From: Microbacteriaceae bacterium
GTDB taxonomy: Bacteria > Actinomycetota > Actinomycetes > Actinomycetales > Microbacteriaceae
Length of the DNA stretch: 8,637 nt
Assembly: GCA_024642605.1 (NCBI GenBank)
Contig: JAHEAT010000065.1
Coordinates: 1 to 8,637 of the forward strand
Direction: 5' to 3'
In this document: one piece after another, positions 8,083 through 8,637 of the stretch
How the letters are laid out: every line of letters begins with the position of its first letter
Position numbering within the stretch: the stretch's first letter is position 1
Made by a program: the position numbers and the translations under genes
Notes under the pieces: model-generated
Database searches by the model: none
What the model was told of the DNA's origin: nothing
What the model saw: the letters and a program-made list of their open reading frames with translations, nothing else

Positions 8083-8637
8083 TTACTCTGCGCTCTTGAG
8101 CTTGTCGCGAAGTGCGGCTAGCGATGCGTCGGCGGCTAGGGTGCCACCTTCGGATGCTTCGCTCGAGTATGAGCTGCTTGCCGAGTCTGCAGACGCAGCA
8201 GGAGCGGTGTCAGGAAGCTTTGCGGCTGCCTCGTTGGCGGCTGCAACCTGGCGCTTGTGCTCTTCCCAGCGGGCGTGAGCTTCAGCATATTCCTTTTCCC
8301 ACTTGGCGCGAGCTTCCTCGAAGCCAGGCTTCCATTCGTTGGTTGCAGAGTCGAAGCCTTCTGGGTACTTGTAGTTGCCAGCGTCGTCGTAGTCTGCAGC
8401 CATACCGTATAGAGCTGGGTTGAAGTCGGTACCGTTAGGGTCAACTTCTTCGTTAGCCTGCTTGAGCGAAAGCGAAATGCGGCGACGCTCTAGGTCGATG
8501 TCGATTACCTTGACGAAGACGTCTTGGTTTACGGTTACAACCTGCTCAGCTAGTTCGATGTGCTTGCTCGAAAGCTCGCTGATGTGAACTAGACCCTCGA
8601 TGCCGTCGGCAACGCGAACGAACGCACCGAAAGGCAC
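8083..8637 (-). CDS. rpsA: 30S ribosomal protein S1 (partial, C-terminal 184 residues)
   Basis: S1 binds mRNA on the 30S subunit and helps initiate translation. The window edge cuts the gene at a codon boundary; the GTG at the edge is an internal valine codon, not a start. The first 60 or so visible residues are the last S1 RNA-binding repeat (PFGAFVRV, GLVHISELS, then VKVIDIDLERRRISLSLKQ). After it comes the actinobacterial C-terminal extension: FNPALYGMAADYDDAGNYKYPEGFD, followed by a charged, probably helical segment rich in E, A, K and W, then an Ala/Ser-rich linker, and a conserved end LAALRDKLKSAE. Stop is TAA at 8083-8085, followed by an intrinsic terminator, so S1 is probably not in the same main transcript as coaE. 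Family identity is secure; the number of upstream S1 repeats cannot be seen. Confidence 0.97.
   Translation of the reverse strand: MPFGAFVRVADGIEGLVHISELSSKHIELAEQVVTVNQDVFVKVIDIDLERRRISLSLKQANEEVDPNGTDFNPALYGMAADYDDAGNYKYPEGFDSATNEWKPGFEEARAKWEKEYAEAHARWEEHKRQVAAANEAAAKLPDTAPAASADSASSSYSSEASEGGTLAADASLAALRDKLKSAE

Noticed and set aside
8635..8637. GTG at the right edge as the start of a 184-residue gene
   Set aside because: The sequence enters mid-domain in an S1 repeat, so this is an internal valine codon of a longer rpsA.

Overview
This window is an ordinary housekeeping segment of an actinobacterial chromosome. It carries six genes, all on the minus strand, in the transcribed order rpsA (3' part) - coaE - uvrB - uvrA - uvrC - rapZ (5' part). 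Four points suggest an actinobacterium: the UvrB, UvrA, UvrC, RapZ and S1 sequences read like actinobacterial members of their families, the RapZ P-loop carries Arg where many families carry Lys, the first UvrA zinc site is C-x3-H, and S1 ends in an Ala/Ser-rich tail closing in LAALRDKL. G+C is only in the low to mid 50s percent, estimated from a few lines. That would fit the small-genome freshwater 'Luna' type Microbacteriaceae better than a high-GC soil actinomycete, but the genus is inference.

Layout from high to low coordinates (direction of transcription). The right edge holds the last 184 codons of ribosomal protein S1 (8083-8637), followed by a convincing intrinsic terminator (about 8032-8069). 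coaE (dephospho-CoA kinase, 7410-8012) begins only 19 bases after the U-tract, so it probably has its own very compact promoter. uvrB (5317-7392) follows after 17 bases, uvrA (2425-5283) after 33 bases and uvrC (550-2418) after 6 bases. A 106-base gap (444-549) contains a small hairpin abutting the uvrC stop and a possible promoter and good ribosome binding site for rapZ (1-443, cut by the left edge).

Functionally the core is the complete UvrABC nucleotide excision repair system. UvrA finds helix distortion and loads UvrB, UvrB verifies the lesion and recruits UvrC, and UvrC makes the 3' and 5' incisions. All the main motifs seen in the three proteins are intact. CoaE makes coenzyme A and RapZ is a nucleotide-binding regulator; both are unrelated to repair and are probably neighbours by conserved gene order.

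I found no mobile element, CRISPR array, RNA gene, phage gene or unknown system. Everything over 300 bases is explained by coding sequence. The most interesting detail is regulatory: coaE and uvrA both have a TANNNT -10-like hexamer exactly six bases ahead of a GTG start, with an in-frame stop at its first triplet. That arrangement would suit leaderless mRNAs.
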